Assembly (NCBI GenBank): GCA_016844425.1 | Contig: JAERML010000098.1 | Span: forward strand, 1 to 5,855 | DNA from: Bacteroidota bacterium | Lineage (GTDB): Bacteria; Bacteroidota; UBA10030; UBA6906 | Length of the DNA stretch: 5,855 nt | Reading direction: 5' to 3' | Shown: in pieces, positions 5,815-5,855 of the stretch | Layout of the letters: each line of letters starts with the position of its first letter | How positions within the stretch are numbered: position 1 is the stretch's first letter | The notes under the pieces: generated by a model | The model's database searches: none | The model's input: the letters and a program-made list of their open reading frames with translations, nothing else | What the model was told of the DNA's origin: nothing | Position numbers and translations under genes: made by a program

Positions 5815-5855
5815 ATGACACGCATCTCGTTTGCACCACTGTCATTGACTATACT
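5815..5855 (+). CDS. Start of an unidentified gene (runs off the window)
   Basis: Only 13 codons are visible, beginning MTRISFAPLSLTI. A basic residue at position 3 followed by a mostly hydrophobic run would suit a signal peptide or first membrane helix, but too little is present to name a family. The call rests on the AAGGAGG ribosome binding site just upstream and on its position divergent from the deformylase. Confidence 0.55.
   Translation, partial: MTRISFAPLSLTI

Noticed and set aside
5516..5845. Minus-strand ORFs of 88 and 109 codons over the region upstream of the deformylase
   Set aside because: They overlap the deformylase start in other frames, cover the strong plus-strand SD at 5804, and show no domain or ribosome binding support.

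Overview
The 5.9 kb window looks like an ordinary chromosomal stretch of a diderm bacterium. The best guess is the Bacteroidota/Chlorobiota/Ignavibacteria side of the tree. The hints are a signal-peptide outer-membrane beta-barrel gene, several start codons with no Shine-Dalgarno (SD) sequence, and two minus-strand promoters whose -10 region reads TAnnTTTG, the Bacteroidota form. This assignment is an inference and is not certain. No tRNA, rRNA, CRISPR array, transposase or phage gene was seen.

Layout. Positions 1-3793 hold six genes, all on the minus strand. Read in the direction of transcription (right to left) they are: a COG1313/PflX-type radical SAM protein (2747-3751, possibly starting at 3793); a DinB/YfiT (BstA-like) putative metal enzyme (2150-2629); a secreted outer-membrane beta-barrel protein (1380-2057); orotate phosphoribosyltransferase PyrE (684-1271); a 59-residue membrane protein resembling the first helix of MscS channels (481-660); and a Nudix hydrolase of the ADP-ribose pyrophosphatase type (1-481, cut by the window edge). 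PyrE, the mini-membrane protein and the Nudix gene form a tight operon, with a 23-nt gap and then a TGATG stop/start overlap. A promoter candidate for it overlaps the end of the beta-barrel gene.

At about 3752-3903 there is a divergent promoter region. On the plus strand lies an NAD(P)-dependent extended SDR of the thioester-reductase / fatty acyl-CoA reductase type (3904-5031), followed by a 22-codon ORF (5028-5096) that overlaps its stop codon as ATGA and may be the stump of a lost partner gene. A convergent peptide deformylase with an altered second motif follows on the minus strand (5088-5609). After a 205-nt divergent intergenic region, a new plus-strand gene with a strong SD begins at 5815 and runs off the window.

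The functions are mixed: pyrimidine synthesis, nucleotide sanitation, N-terminal protein processing and acyl/thioester chemistry. I see no coherent new multi-gene system. The more unusual points are the MscS-like micro-protein inside the pyrE operon, the stump ORF after the SDR, the paired anti-SD-like sequences and hairpin in the pyrE leader, and the deformylase motif variant.
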